Source: Pseudoalteromonas rubra
GTDB taxonomy: Bacteria > Pseudomonadota > Gammaproteobacteria > Enterobacterales > Alteromonadaceae
Assembly (NCBI RefSeq): GCF_005887095.1
Contig: NZ_PNCI01000043.1
Span: forward strand, 1-64,000
DNA length: 64,000 bases
Direction of reading: 5' to 3'
The position numbers and the translations under genes were made by a program. Under the pieces are notes generated by a model. It had not been told where the DNA came from. It saw only the letters and a program-made list of their open reading frames with translations, and searched no databases. Each line of letters starts with the position of its first letter. Positions within the stretch are counted from its first letter, which is position 1. Below, in pieces: positions 1-6,952 of this stretch.

Positions 1-15
1 GTTTAGTTCTTTCAT
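1..15 (-). CDS. Fifth tandem peptide precursor, cut by the window edge
   Basis: Only the first five codons, MKELN, are inside the window. They are identical to the start of the four complete upstream copies and follow the same AAGG-type ribosome binding site. This is a partial gene; whether it is intact, and what its core sequence is, cannot be seen. Confidence 0.75.
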
Positions 16-38
16 GATCTTTATCCTTTCAGGGTCGA

Positions 39-149
39 TTAAAATTCGTACTTGACGCCGATTTCATAGCCGTCTTTGGTTACTTTGACGTAGATAGTGC
101 CACCGGCGCCATTGACTGCGTTCATTTGGATTGCGTTTAGTTCTTTCAT
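39..149 (-). CDS. Double-glycine leader peptide precursor, tandem copy 4 (divergent core)
   Basis: A 36-residue peptide. Residues 1-17 form the leader (MKELNAIQMNAV then NGAGG), which resembles class II microcin and colicin V-type leaders read by C39 peptidases. The 19-residue core begins TIYVKVTKDGYEIG and ends VKYEF, so it differs from its neighbours by G to V, W to Y and a changed C-terminus. There are no cysteines. The core alternates polar and aromatic/aliphatic residues around a KDG turn, which suggests a beta-hairpin (inference). The ribosome binding site AAAGGAC lies about 7 bases before the ATG. Activity is unknown. Confidence 0.87.
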   Translation of the reverse strand: MKELNAIQMNAVNGAGGTIYVKVTKDGYEIGVKYEF

Positions 150-171
150 GATCTTTGTCCTTTAGTGTATA

Positions 172-282
172 TTAAAACTTGATTTCGAAGCCGATTTCCC
201 AGCCGTCTTTGGTTACTTTGCCGTAGATAGTGCCACCAGCGCCATTTACTGCGTTCATTTGGATTGCGTTTAGTTCTTTCAT
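172..282 (-). CDS. Double-glycine leader peptide precursor, tandem copy 3
   Basis: A 36-residue peptide with leader residues 1-17 ending NGAGG and a cysteine-free 19-residue core starting TIYGKVTKDGWEIG and ending FEIKF. The core is identical to that of copy 2; the leader differs only at residue 12 (V for I). Cleavage by the C39 exporter encoded at 1495-3705 would fall after GG (17/18), or after GA (15/16) as in microcins E492 and L. The predicted core carries roughly no net charge, unlike typical cationic bacteriocins. Its role as toxin, signal or other secreted factor is not shown. Confidence 0.88.
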   Translation of the reverse strand: MKELNAIQMNAVNGAGGTIYGKVTKDGWEIGFEIKF

Positions 283-304
283 GATCTTTGTCCTTTAGTG
301 TTTA

Positions 305-415
305 TTAAAACTTGATTTCGAAGCCGATTTCCCAGCCGTCTTTGGTTACTTTGCCGTAGATAGTGCCACCAGCGCCATTGATTGCGTTCATTTGGATTGC
401 GTTTAGTTCTTTCAT
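305..415 (-). CDS. Double-glycine leader peptide precursor, tandem copy 2
   Basis: A 36-residue peptide with its own AAAGGAC ribosome binding site. The leader has I at position 12 and ends NGAGG; the core, TIYGKVTKDGWEIG to FEIKF, matches copy 3 exactly at protein level. Having separate start codons and ribosome binding sites in every unit argues for independently translated peptides, not one polyprotein. A 23-base spacer separates it from the next copy. Confidence 0.88.
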   Translation of the reverse strand: MKELNAIQMNAINGAGGTIYGKVTKDGWEIGFEIKF

Positions 416-437
416 GATCTTTGTCCTTTAGTGTTTA

Positions 438-548
438 TTAAAACTTGATTTCGAAGCCGATTTCCCAGCCGTCTTTGGTTACTTTGCCGTAGACAGAGCC
501 ACCAGCACCATTGATTGCGTTCATTTGGATTGCGTTTAGTTCTTTCAT
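438..548 (-). CDS. Double-glycine leader peptide precursor, tandem copy 1 (first of the array)
   Basis: A 36-residue peptide, first in transcription order of the tandem group. Leader as in copy 2; the core begins SVYGKV where copies 2-4 have TIY. Its upstream sequence differs from the other copies (TATAAGGATTAAATG), placing two ATG codons in a row, so translation could start one codon earlier at 551. I chose 548 because it matches the other copies. It ends with two consecutive TAA stops. Confidence 0.87.
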   Translation of the reverse strand: MKELNAIQMNAINGAGGSVYGKVTKDGWEIGFEIKF

Positions 549-574
549 CATTTAATCCTTATATAAATATTTAA

Positions 575-676
575 TTAATTAGATTTACAATCTTGGTGTT
601 CGATAACATCACAGCTCATATCGATAAAAGGGTCACCTGCACCAGAAACCAAGCTGGGATTATTAATAACTTTCAT
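575..676 (-). CDS. Short GAG-leader peptide precursor with two cysteines
   Basis: A 33-residue peptide with ribosome binding site AAAGGAAATAAA before the ATG. Residues 1-13 (MKVINNPSLVSGA) look like a class II microcin leader; cleavage after GA would release a 20-residue acidic peptide starting GDPFIDMSC and containing two cysteines (Cys22 and Cys30), which could form one disulfide. It shares no core sequence with the tandem peptides. No function can be assigned. Confidence 0.78.
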   Translation of the reverse strand: MKVINNPSLVSGAGDPFIDMSCDVIEHQDCKSN

Positions 677-693
677 TTTATTTCCTTTAACTC

Positions 694-786
694 TTATTTC
701 AGGCTTTCAAGTTCACGTAATTCTTCAGCGCAATGCTCGCATAAGCTTCCACCAAAAACAGCTGTCAGTTCTTTTATTTCTTTCAT
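694..786 (-). CDS. Short double-glycine leader peptide precursor with CxxC
   Basis: A 30-residue peptide with ribosome binding site AGGAAGTTAAAA before the ATG. The leader, MKEIKELTAVFGG, ends in a classical GG. The 17-residue core starts SLCEHCAEEL and is acidic, with a CxxC pair that could form a disulfide, bind metal or be a modification site. The start lies 10 bases after the stop of the preceding peptide gene, so the two are probably co-translated. Function unknown. Confidence 0.78.
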   Translation of the reverse strand: MKEIKELTAVFGGSLCEHCAEELRELESLK

Positions 787-796
787 TTTTAACTTC

Positions 797-892
797 CTAT
801 TTTTTGAAAAAAAGTTCAGGGTCACACGGGTCATCATATTCGCGGCCAGCACCAGTTACATTTTCCACTTCATACTTATTTAATTCGTTCAC
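797..892 (-). CDS. Short GAG-leader peptide precursor, GTG start
   Basis: A 31-residue peptide read from a GTG codon preceded by AGGAAATAAAC. The leader MNELNKYEVENVTGA is very close in form to microcin and colicin V leaders (polar, with aliphatic residues ahead of the GA/GG end). Cleavage after GA gives GREYDDPCDPEL and a FFKK tail, with one cysteine. It lies between two other short peptide genes in the same orientation and with similar spacing. Function unknown. Confidence 0.74.
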   Translation of the reverse strand: MNELNKYEVENVTGAGREYDDPCDPELFFKK

Positions 893-906
893 GTTTATTT
901 CCTCTA

Positions 907-999
907 TTAGTTGATATATTGATCGATATCAGGGCACATAGGTACTTCTTCTTCACCACCAGCGATCAGAACCAGGTCTTTAGCATTTAGATTTTTCAT
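907..999 (-). CDS. Short double-glycine leader peptide precursor, first gene of the peptide cluster
   Basis: A 30-residue peptide with ribosome binding site AGGAAAAATT before the ATG. The leader MKNLNAKDLVLIAGG ends in GG. The 15-residue core starts EEEVPMCPDIDQY and is strongly acidic, with a single cysteine. It is the first peptide gene downstream of the exporter gene, 495 bases from that gene's stop codon, so the promoter of the peptide cluster probably lies just upstream of it. Function unknown. Confidence 0.78.
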   Translation of the reverse strand: MKNLNAKDLVLIAGGEEEVPMCPDIDQYIN

Positions 1000-1494
1000 A
1001 ATTTTTCCTATTTTCATGTAACGGCCACAGTCGTCAATATCAGATTTTTATCTTTTTTCTTAAAGACTTAACAACTAAAACGATAAAGCCAGAGAGCAGA
1101 AAGAGGTTTGCAACATCCCAAAGCAACTTTAACTTAACAGTAAAATATTCTCTGGCTGTATTTAACAAACTCTATTTTTTAAATTTAATGGAGAACTCAA
1201 AGAATTTAAAAATCCAAATTAAAAATAGAACTTTCAAATTAAAGAGAGTATTAATCTCGCAAACCTTATTACACTTTTTGATTTAAGCTTATCTCCGCCA
1301 AGATTTAAGCTTGATTTATAAGTTAACACTAAAAAATTAAATGTCAACAAAACATATTAAAAAAATAAAACTAAAAAATAAAATAAAAACAATTAAAAAG
1401 TAAACTGAGCGCGCACCACAACCAAGAACACAAGCCATTAAATTAATAAGGGCGCACTCAAACATAAACCAAACACTTATTATAATAACTTATA
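1000..1494. other. AT-rich intergenic region between exporter and peptide cluster
   Basis: About 495 bases, very AT-rich, with long A/T runs around 1360-1400. I find no credible gene. The one reading frame of about 42 codons (1465 downward, minus strand) has no ribosome binding site and low-complexity content. The region most likely carries the promoter and a long untranslated leader for the peptide genes. Confidence 0.6.
1315..1347 (-). promoter_or_regulatory. Possible promoter of the peptide cluster (weak)
   Basis: On the minus strand an exact TTGACA (1347-1342) is followed by TATAAA (1320-1315). The spacer is 21 bases, longer than the usual 17, so either the true -10 is an overlapping AACTTA-like sequence or this is chance in AT-rich DNA. 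Only position and orientation support it. Confidence 0.25.
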
Positions 1495-3705
1495 CTAAGC
1501 CATATTAAACTCACTCGTCGCACCTGTTTCAGTATATGGTGTGCTATCTATACACAAGGAGACATCTGCAGGCTTAGGCCGCCTCAGGCTAATATCCGGC
1601 TTATCTACCGCAACAGCCTGCCCATATCTCAACTCGATGACACGATCTGCACTGGCAATGGTTTCAGGCCTGTGCGCTATGATTATTCGGGTAATGTCCA
1701 GATTCTTAACCGCTTCATTGACTGAAAACTCGAGCTTGGTATCCAAATTACTGGTGGCTTCATCCATAAACAGTATCTTGGGTTTTCGATACAATGCCCT
1801 GGCCAACAGCAGTCGCTGTATCTGCCCTCCAGACAGGGCAGCGCCCATATCTCCCACCAGGGTGTTGTATCCCATAGTCATCGACATAATATCCTTATCG
1901 ATCGCGGCGACCTGAGCGGCCCACTCGACTTTTCGCATATCCAGGTCGGGGTCAAAAAACGAGATGTTATCGGCGATGGAGCCTGACAATAACTGATCAT
2001 CCTGCATCACAGCCGCGATCTGGGAGCGATATTTTGATAACCCTATCTGCTTGATGTCGATCCCATCGACTAATACCTTACCCGCTTCGGGTTCAAATAA
2101 GCCCAGCATGATTTTGGCAAGCGTCGTTTTGCCACAGCCGGATGGGCCGACTATCGCGATGGACTCACCGGCCTCAATAGTCAGATCCAGGTTTTTGAAT
2201 ACCGGTGCTTCTTTGCTGTTATAGCGATAAGTGACATCCTGAAGTGTAAGCGCTCCGGTCAATTCCCCACTGCTGGCTTTACCCTGCATATGATCTTCTT
2301 TGTCGGTCAGTGAAATATCGGCAAGTCGGTTAAAATGCAGACTTAGCATCTTAAACTCGATAAGCTTTTCGATAAGAGACGCCATTTTCTCTACAAACTG
2401 ACGCTTATATGCCATGAAAGCGAATAACATCCCGACGGTCAGATCGCCTTCCATAACCAGCATTGCAGCAAAGTAGACCACCAGCACATTTTCAAATCCA
2501 AAGATCACCTTATTGATTGCTTCATAACCGATGTTCAAATGACCCACCCGGATCCCGGCATTCAAACTGTCCGCGTATTTGTTATGCCAGACACTCTGCC
2601 TTTGCACTTCGCGGCCAAACAACTTAATGGTTTGGATACCACGTACCGTTTCCATGAAGTTAGACTGCTCTTTGGCCTGGTTGACGATGACTTCTTCCGA
2701 CATGCGTCGTAACGGTCTGTACATGGCAATGCGAATGACGGCATACACTGCGGTAGCAACAAGGACCACGGCACTCAATTTGGGGCTGTACACAAAAATC
2801 ATGATCAAGGTAGCAATGGCCATAACCCCATCGATTAAGGCTTCGATCACGCCTTTGGTCAGCAGTTCTTTTACCTGTTGTAAAGAGCCAAAGCGTGACA
2901 CCACATCACCAATATGACGCTTTTCAAAATATTGCAGTGGCAAACGGATAAGGTGATGGAACAGATTTGCACCAAGCTGAATACTCATGAGGTTACCGAA
3001 GTGCAGCAGTAACACGCTCCGTACCGCACCGGTTACCATTTCTATGAGCATCAATAAGCCGAATCCCACGGCTAAAATAGCCAATAAGTTTTGGTCAAAG
3101 CTCAGAATGACTTCATCAACAACCAGTTGCATATAGTATGGACTGGCGATGGCGAAAGCCTGCAACAGTAAGGACAAAACAAACACTTTACCCAATGTGG
3201 ATTTAAGGCCGGTCACTTTGCTCCAAAAATCGGATAACTTAAGGTTTACCCGGGTATCTTCAGACTTAAACTCTTCGGTTGGACTCAGCTCCAGTGCCAC
3301 ACCAGTGAAGTGTTTCGAGAACTCATCCATGGCATATTTGCGATGGCCTAAGCCTGGGTCGTGTATTTCAACACTGTGTTTAGTCACTTTTTTAAGTACA
3401 ACAAAGTGGTTCATGTCCCAGTGTAAAATACAGGGGGTTTTTAATTGCGGCAGATGTTCCAAGTCTAATCTTAGTGCCCTAGAGCTGAGCTTCAGCTTGT
3501 CTGCAATTTGCATTAGCTCCTCTAAGTTCGCCCCTTTCAATGAGATTTCATGGGTCTGACGCAATGTCGTCAGATCTGTTTTATATCCGTGATAAGCAGC
3601 AACCATTGCCAGGCTGGCAAGCCCGCATTCCGCCGCCTCGGTTTGCAAGATAACAGGCAGCCTTTTGGCAGCGCTAAACCGGAGTAAGTGCATTGGATTT
3701 TCCAT
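1495..3705 (-). CDS. C39 peptidase-containing ABC exporter (CvaB/PCAT type)
   Basis: An inner-membrane exporter that clips double-glycine leaders and pumps the peptide out using ATP. Order of domains in the 736 residues: C39 peptidase (about 15-140) with oxyanion Gln21, Cys27 in QTEAAECGLAS, His100 and Asp116; a transmembrane domain (about 170-445); and an ATPase domain with Walker A GPSGCGKTT (520-528), LSGGQ (624-628), Walker B ILFMDE (644-649) and H-loop His678. All catalytic residues are present, so it should both cleave and transport. The ATG overlaps the adaptor's stop (TGATG) and follows AAGGAG, implying coupled translation. An outer-membrane TolC partner is not in this window. Likely substrates are the short peptides at 1-999. 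Confidence 0.95.
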   Translation of the reverse strand: MENPMHLLRFSAAKRLPVILQTEAAECGLASLAMVAAYHGYKTDLTTLRQTHEISLKGANLEELMQIADKLKLSSRALRLDLEHLPQLKTPCILHWDMNHFVVLKKVTKHSVEIHDPGLGHRKYAMDEFSKHFTGVALELSPTEEFKSEDTRVNLKLSDFWSKVTGLKSTLGKVFVLSLLLQAFAIASPYYMQLVVDEVILSFDQNLLAILAVGFGLLMLIEMVTGAVRSVLLLHFGNLMSIQLGANLFHHLIRLPLQYFEKRHIGDVVSRFGSLQQVKELLTKGVIEALIDGVMAIATLIMIFVYSPKLSAVVLVATAVYAVIRIAMYRPLRRMSEEVIVNQAKEQSNFMETVRGIQTIKLFGREVQRQSVWHNKYADSLNAGIRVGHLNIGYEAINKVIFGFENVLVVYFAAMLVMEGDLTVGMLFAFMAYKRQFVEKMASLIEKLIEFKMLSLHFNRLADISLTDKEDHMQGKASSGELTGALTLQDVTYRYNSKEAPVFKNLDLTIEAGESIAIVGPSGCGKTTLAKIMLGLFEPEAGKVLVDGIDIKQIGLSKYRSQIAAVMQDDQLLSGSIADNISFFDPDLDMRKVEWAAQVAAIDKDIMSMTMGYNTLVGDMGAALSGGQIQRLLLARALYRKPKILFMDEATSNLDTKLEFSVNEAVKNLDITRIIIAHRPETIASADRVIELRYGQAVAVDKPDISLRRPKPADVSLCIDSTPYTETGATSEFNMA

Positions 3706-4949
3706 CAGATTGCTCCTTTAATGCTGTAAAGAGGTTCAAATAGCCATTCAAACAATGTGCGTTTATCAACCATAATATCGGCTTCCAGTAACATCCCAGC
3801 CTGCAGAGGCACAGACGCACCATAGGCATGGGCATGCTGTGCTTTGAGTGAGACAACCACCTGATAAGCCGGCTCTGCGAGTGTCACAGGCAAACTTGTC
3901 TCATTTGGAAGTAAAATTGATTTTGAGACGCTCGAAATCGTGCCTTCATAGATACCAAACCGGGCATAGGGAAAAGCCTGATAACGGATCCGTGTATTTT
4001 GCCCTTCCTGTACAAAGCCAAATGCGCGAGATGGCACCAGCAGCACAGCTTCCAGCGCCGCATTTTCCGGCAGGACCGTCATTAAAGGGCTGGTGCTCTG
4101 TGCAATCATGCCCGGTTTAACCATCAGGCTGCTGACCCGACCACTTCTATGACTACGCACATCGTAACTTTGCTGTGCACTGGCCTGAGTGATCTGCTGA
4201 TTAATATCGGCAAGCTGAGTTCTCAGCTGTGCTTCTGTTTTCTGTAAAGTCAGCGGCAGTTGCTGACGCTCCAGACGCAGCTGGCTGAGGGACTCTTGCT
4301 GGCTCAATACTCGCCCTTCCAGATCTTCCGCTTGCTGTTGCAAAACCAACATGGCATCACGGACACTTTCAACATCAGATTGAGAGACGAAGTCTTTTTC
4401 AATCAATGCCAGCGTATCCCGATAGCGTTTTTCGCTGAGCTCGACACGCTGAGTAAGCAATTCATGTTGCTTTTTAGTCTGTGCCAGCTGAAATGCCGTG
4501 TTATTGATCTGAGAGTCCAGTTTCTCCTGACTGACTTTCGCCAGCTGCGTCTGATTCTCTATATTTTTCTTTACCAAATCCTTTTGTTTAATGAGTTCCG
4601 CTAAAATCGCTTCATTCATATCGCTGCCAGAGGTCAGGATCCGTTCCATTCTTACCCGCACAAGCACTTGGCCCTTTTCGACCTTTTGCCCTTCTTCAAC
4701 ATAGACTTCATCAATGACGCCCTGACCTAAGGGATACACCTTACTCAGTCCATCTGTTGGCCTCAGATAACCTGAAACGATCTCTTTCCTGTGATACTCG
4801 CCAACCACCAGGTAAGTGATGCCAATCAATACCGTCGCCAGAATTACTAACAGGATCCAGTTGAAAGACATATGCGTCGCAATGGAGACCTCACCATCTA
4901 ACTTTTGCCCCTGGTGTTCAATGGCTTCTTTTCTGAATAACCCCGACAT
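3705..4949 (-). CDS. HlyD/CvaA-type periplasmic adaptor (membrane fusion protein)
   Basis: Links the C39 ABC exporter in the inner membrane to an outer-membrane TolC-like channel. The 414-residue protein has a short cytoplasmic N-terminus (MSGLFRKEAIEHQGQ), one membrane helix (about 30-50), a lipoyl half motif with VEEGQKVEKGQVLVRV, a long Gln/Leu-rich coiled coil (about 110-230), and a C-terminal beta-barrel region. Length and arrangement fit the colicin V CvaA group. I chose the ATG at 4949, two bases after the upstream stop and preceded by GGGGCGGAAT, over an upstream in-frame start. It overlaps the exporter by one base. Confidence 0.92.
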   Translation of the reverse strand: MSGLFRKEAIEHQGQKLDGEVSIATHMSFNWILLVILATVLIGITYLVVGEYHRKEIVSGYLRPTDGLSKVYPLGQGVIDEVYVEEGQKVEKGQVLVRVRMERILTSGSDMNEAILAELIKQKDLVKKNIENQTQLAKVSQEKLDSQINNTAFQLAQTKKQHELLTQRVELSEKRYRDTLALIEKDFVSQSDVESVRDAMLVLQQQAEDLEGRVLSQQESLSQLRLERQQLPLTLQKTEAQLRTQLADINQQITQASAQQSYDVRSHRSGRVSSLMVKPGMIAQSTSPLMTVLPENAALEAVLLVPSRAFGFVQEGQNTRIRYQAFPYARFGIYEGTISSVSKSILLPNETSLPVTLAEPAYQVVVSLKAQHAHAYGASVPLQAGMLLEADIMVDKRTLFEWLFEPLYSIKGAI

Positions 4950-4951
4950 AA

Positions 4952-5293
4952 TTATTCCGCCCCACCAGGAAAAGTTGACGTCGAAAAAATTCGCCACTGA
5001 CCACCTTCTTTCGCCAATGAATGAATATTTTCGGAGCGTTTATCAAGAGCCTGACCTTCTTTTTCGCCCTCAATGGTCATCACGTCCCGTACTATTAGCA
5101 AATCGTCACGCTTGGCAAGTAGCTCTACATTGCGCAGTGTCATCTTAAAGCTCAGTTGCTTACGCATACTTTCAAACTGTGACTTAGCACCCGCCATCAC
5201 ACCTGAACCGGTATGATAAAACGGCTCCAGGTCGTCGAGATTGCCCGAGCAAATGATTTCGTAATAACGCTCAAAGAACTCTTTTAATGTCAT
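4952..5293 (-). CDS. NTF2-like (SnoaL-type) small protein heading the exporter operon
   Basis: A 113-residue protein that looks like an alpha/beta NTF2-fold domain: an N-terminal helix (FFERYYEIICSGNLDDLEPF), then alternating strands, and a final WRIFSTSTFP strand. There is no signal peptide, so it is cytoplasmic. It is first in the operon, two bases ahead of the adaptor. I chose the ATG at 5293 because GGAG lies 9 bases upstream; a longer in-frame frame from a TTG at 5338 has no such site. A role in immunity, substrate presentation or modification is possible, but nothing in the sequence decides it. Confidence 0.7.
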   Translation of the reverse strand: MTLKEFFERYYEIICSGNLDDLEPFYHTGSGVMAGAKSQFESMRKQLSFKMTLRNVELLAKRDDLLIVRDVMTIEGEKEGQALDKRSENIHSLAKEGGQWRIFSTSTFPGGAE

Positions 5294-6193
5294 CGGGTAT
5301 CGCTCCATTTCATTCAATTCTAATGTCAGTACCGCCAAACGTTTCTGGAGGTGCTGCTTGTGTTGAGCTCATAGTGCGATACAAAAATGTAGAGTTCAAA
5401 CTTAATAAAAAACAAGTTTAACTAACAATTACAGCAGCTTATATAGAATTATTACTACTATATAAGTGACTACTTCGAGTAACATTGTATTTTTAGCGTG
5501 CCAGTGAAAGGTCGATTTACAGCAGTTGAAGCAACCCTGTCATTCTTCACCCGCCACACAACCCAGTCCTGCACAAGGAATCACACCGCTAACTCAGATA
5601 CTCCATGTACGATCGCCATTAACCCTTGCTCATTGCATGCGAGAGGGCGGATATTAAGCAGTAGTAATAATCATCGAATACTGCTCGTGCCTGTTTATAT
5701 GGAGCGTTACATGCTCTGAGAATGACGGAATATGAAGTTTGCTGATAAATGCGGGAGTGATAAAAGTTGGTGCCTGAGCATATCGCGAAGCAAAAAGACG
5801 GTACTGATACACTACTGGCGAACAGGCCTTACTGAACTATTGCTCAAAACGGCAAGCGGCAAGCGGCAAAAAAGAGGATGGGATTCTATATGACGTACGC
5901 AGCACAAAAGAAGGTGGACTCCATAGAGGTGTGAACGCATTGATGTGGATTACTCAGGTCTATCGATGGTCTGTTGATGACGAACCGCATGCAGGGCTGA
6001 AACTGAGGATCTTGCATTTTAGCCTGTCGAAACAAAAGCTAGCTCTTATAAGTCAAGGAGATAGGAAAGGTGCCCGAGAGCATGAGCCGATACCCAAAAT
6101 CAGCTATTGTTTTTTTAAATCTTCCGCTGTAGTATGGAATTTCCTTATTACATCTGCATTTCTCGCATATGTATGCCCGAGGCACCGCCATGC
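5294..6193. other. Gene-poor stretch, possible decayed insertion
   Basis: About 900 bases with no convincing gene. On the minus strand, 5390-5470 is AT-rich and should hold the promoter of the NTF2/HlyD/C39 operon. From about 5500 to 6190 short plus-strand reading frames occur in changing frames (for example a 53-codon one from 5732 and an 88-codon one from 5931), none with a good ribosome binding site. A small direct repeat of GGCAAGC occurs near 5850. The pattern is compatible with decayed coding DNA such as an insertion sequence remnant, but I recognise no family. Confidence 0.5.
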
Positions 6194-6769
6194 TTAGGGC
6201 AATTTCCCTACCTCTTTGTTTAAACTCGCTTGCTCAATACACTCTGCTTTGTCCACAAATAAGGTCGTCGGCTTTGCACTCCTGAAAGATTCACTTACCT
6301 TAGTAACATGCTCATTTAAGTGCAGCGTAATAAACATTTTTTCGCGGCTCTCGTAACTTACTTTTACTTTAAATGCATTGCCGACATGGCAAAACCAGAG
6401 CTCTCTTGGTGTATTGGTTTGCTCATGAGCTGGTTCAAATATTCCGAGCAACGTTGGAGTAAGCAACTTGGCAAGCAGCTCCCCTTTGGCAACAGACGAA
6501 TCGGAATTCAGCTCTGCCACCACCCCCTGAGAGCCAGCAAGTATAAGCTTGACTCTATCCTTAACAGCCTCTTTGTAACTCAGCAAAGGTTCTCCCTCTG
6601 AGACAACCTGATCAAGCGTAACAAGGTGGTTTAACGCCGCACCACTTGACGTAGCAAAATGGTATTGATAACTGGGCGAGCCTACAGTTAGATTGCCTGC
6701 AAAGCTAAGAGGCGATGCCTCAGTCGATACGAGCGCTAGCCCACCTATTAAACATACTAAGAATTTCAT
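6194..6769 (-). CDS. Exported hypothetical protein with lipoyl-like half motif
   Basis: A 191-residue protein with an N-terminal signal sequence (MKFLVCLIGGLALVSTEASP). The middle holds two segments resembling the halves of a barrel-sandwich (lipoyl) domain as in HlyD adaptors: one around VSEGEPLLSY and one around GSQGVVAELNSDSSVAKGEL. There is no coiled coil and no membrane anchor beyond the signal, so it is far too small to be a full adaptor. Two cysteines near the C-terminus (about 126 and 177) might pair. It lies 33 bases downstream of a double-glycine peptide gene, so the two probably form an operon. It may be a soluble accessory of peptide export; this is inference. Confidence 0.62.
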   Translation of the reverse strand: MKFLVCLIGGLALVSTEASPLSFAGNLTVGSPSYQYHFATSSGAALNHLVTLDQVVSEGEPLLSYKEAVKDRVKLILAGSQGVVAELNSDSSVAKGELLAKLLTPTLLGIFEPAHEQTNTPRELWFCHVGNAFKVKVSYESREKMFITLHLNEHVTKVSESFRSAKPTTLFVDKAECIEQASLNKEVGKLP

Positions 6770-6802
6770 CCATGCCCTTTTTTTTCATTCTTAAGTTGAC
6801 GA

Positions 6803-6952
6803 TTAGCCGTCAAACGATGGGTAAGTTGTGTTAGTTCTCGGACGTGGCGCACCGTAGTTACCTGCACCACCAATCCTTCGTGTCTGCTTAGTATTTAGTG
6901 TCATTATATCTTGAAGGTTTTTAAGCTCTTTTTTATTCACTTTAAATTTCAT
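6803..6952 (-). CDS. Double-glycine leader peptide precursor, long-leader type
   Basis: A 49-residue peptide. The leader (residues 1-29) starts MKFKVNKKELKNL and ends RRIGG; the following 20 residues begin AGNYGAPRPRTN and end YPSFDG, rich in Gly, Pro, Tyr and Thr with no cysteine. I chose the ATG at 6952 because GAGGAAACAAAG lies directly upstream. The MK-K-NKK leader type also occurs in the orphan peptide at 42843. It is followed by the exported protein at 6194-6769 and preceded by a membrane-bound regulator gene in the same orientation. Product activity unknown. Confidence 0.8.
   Translation of the reverse strand: MKFKVNKKELKNLQDIMTLNTKQTRRIGGAGNYGAPRPRTNTTYPSFDG

Larger units (their letters stand above)
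1..551 (-). repeat. Tandem array of ~133-bp peptide-gene units
   Basis: Four complete units and the beginning of a fifth are seen. Start codons lie at 548, 415, 282, 149 and 15 on the minus strand, so the period is 133, 133, 133 and 134 bp. Each unit holds a ribosome binding site (AAAGGACAAAGATC before the ATG), a 36-codon gene and a short spacer. The middle two units (305-415 and 172-282) differ at only a few bases, which points to recent duplication or gene conversion. The array continues beyond the left edge, so the copy number is unknown. Confidence 0.93.

Noticed and set aside
1-551. CRISPR array interpretation of the 133-bp repeats
   Set aside because: Repeat and spacer are not distinguishable: the whole unit is conserved and encodes a peptide, and there are no cas genes.
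593-883. A 96-codon plus-strand frame across the peptide cluster
   Set aside because: It runs antisense through three minus-strand peptide genes that have ribosome binding sites and leader motifs; its own start has none and its protein is low in recognisable features.
1339-1465. A minus-strand frame of about 42 codons in the AT-rich gap
   Set aside because: No ribosome binding site, Phe/Ile/Leu-rich composition expected from AT-rich DNA, and no GG or GA leader end.
5732-5893. A 53-codon plus-strand frame starting MKFADKCGSDKSW
   Set aside because: No convincing ribosome binding site, no family resemblance, and the neighbouring frames look decayed.
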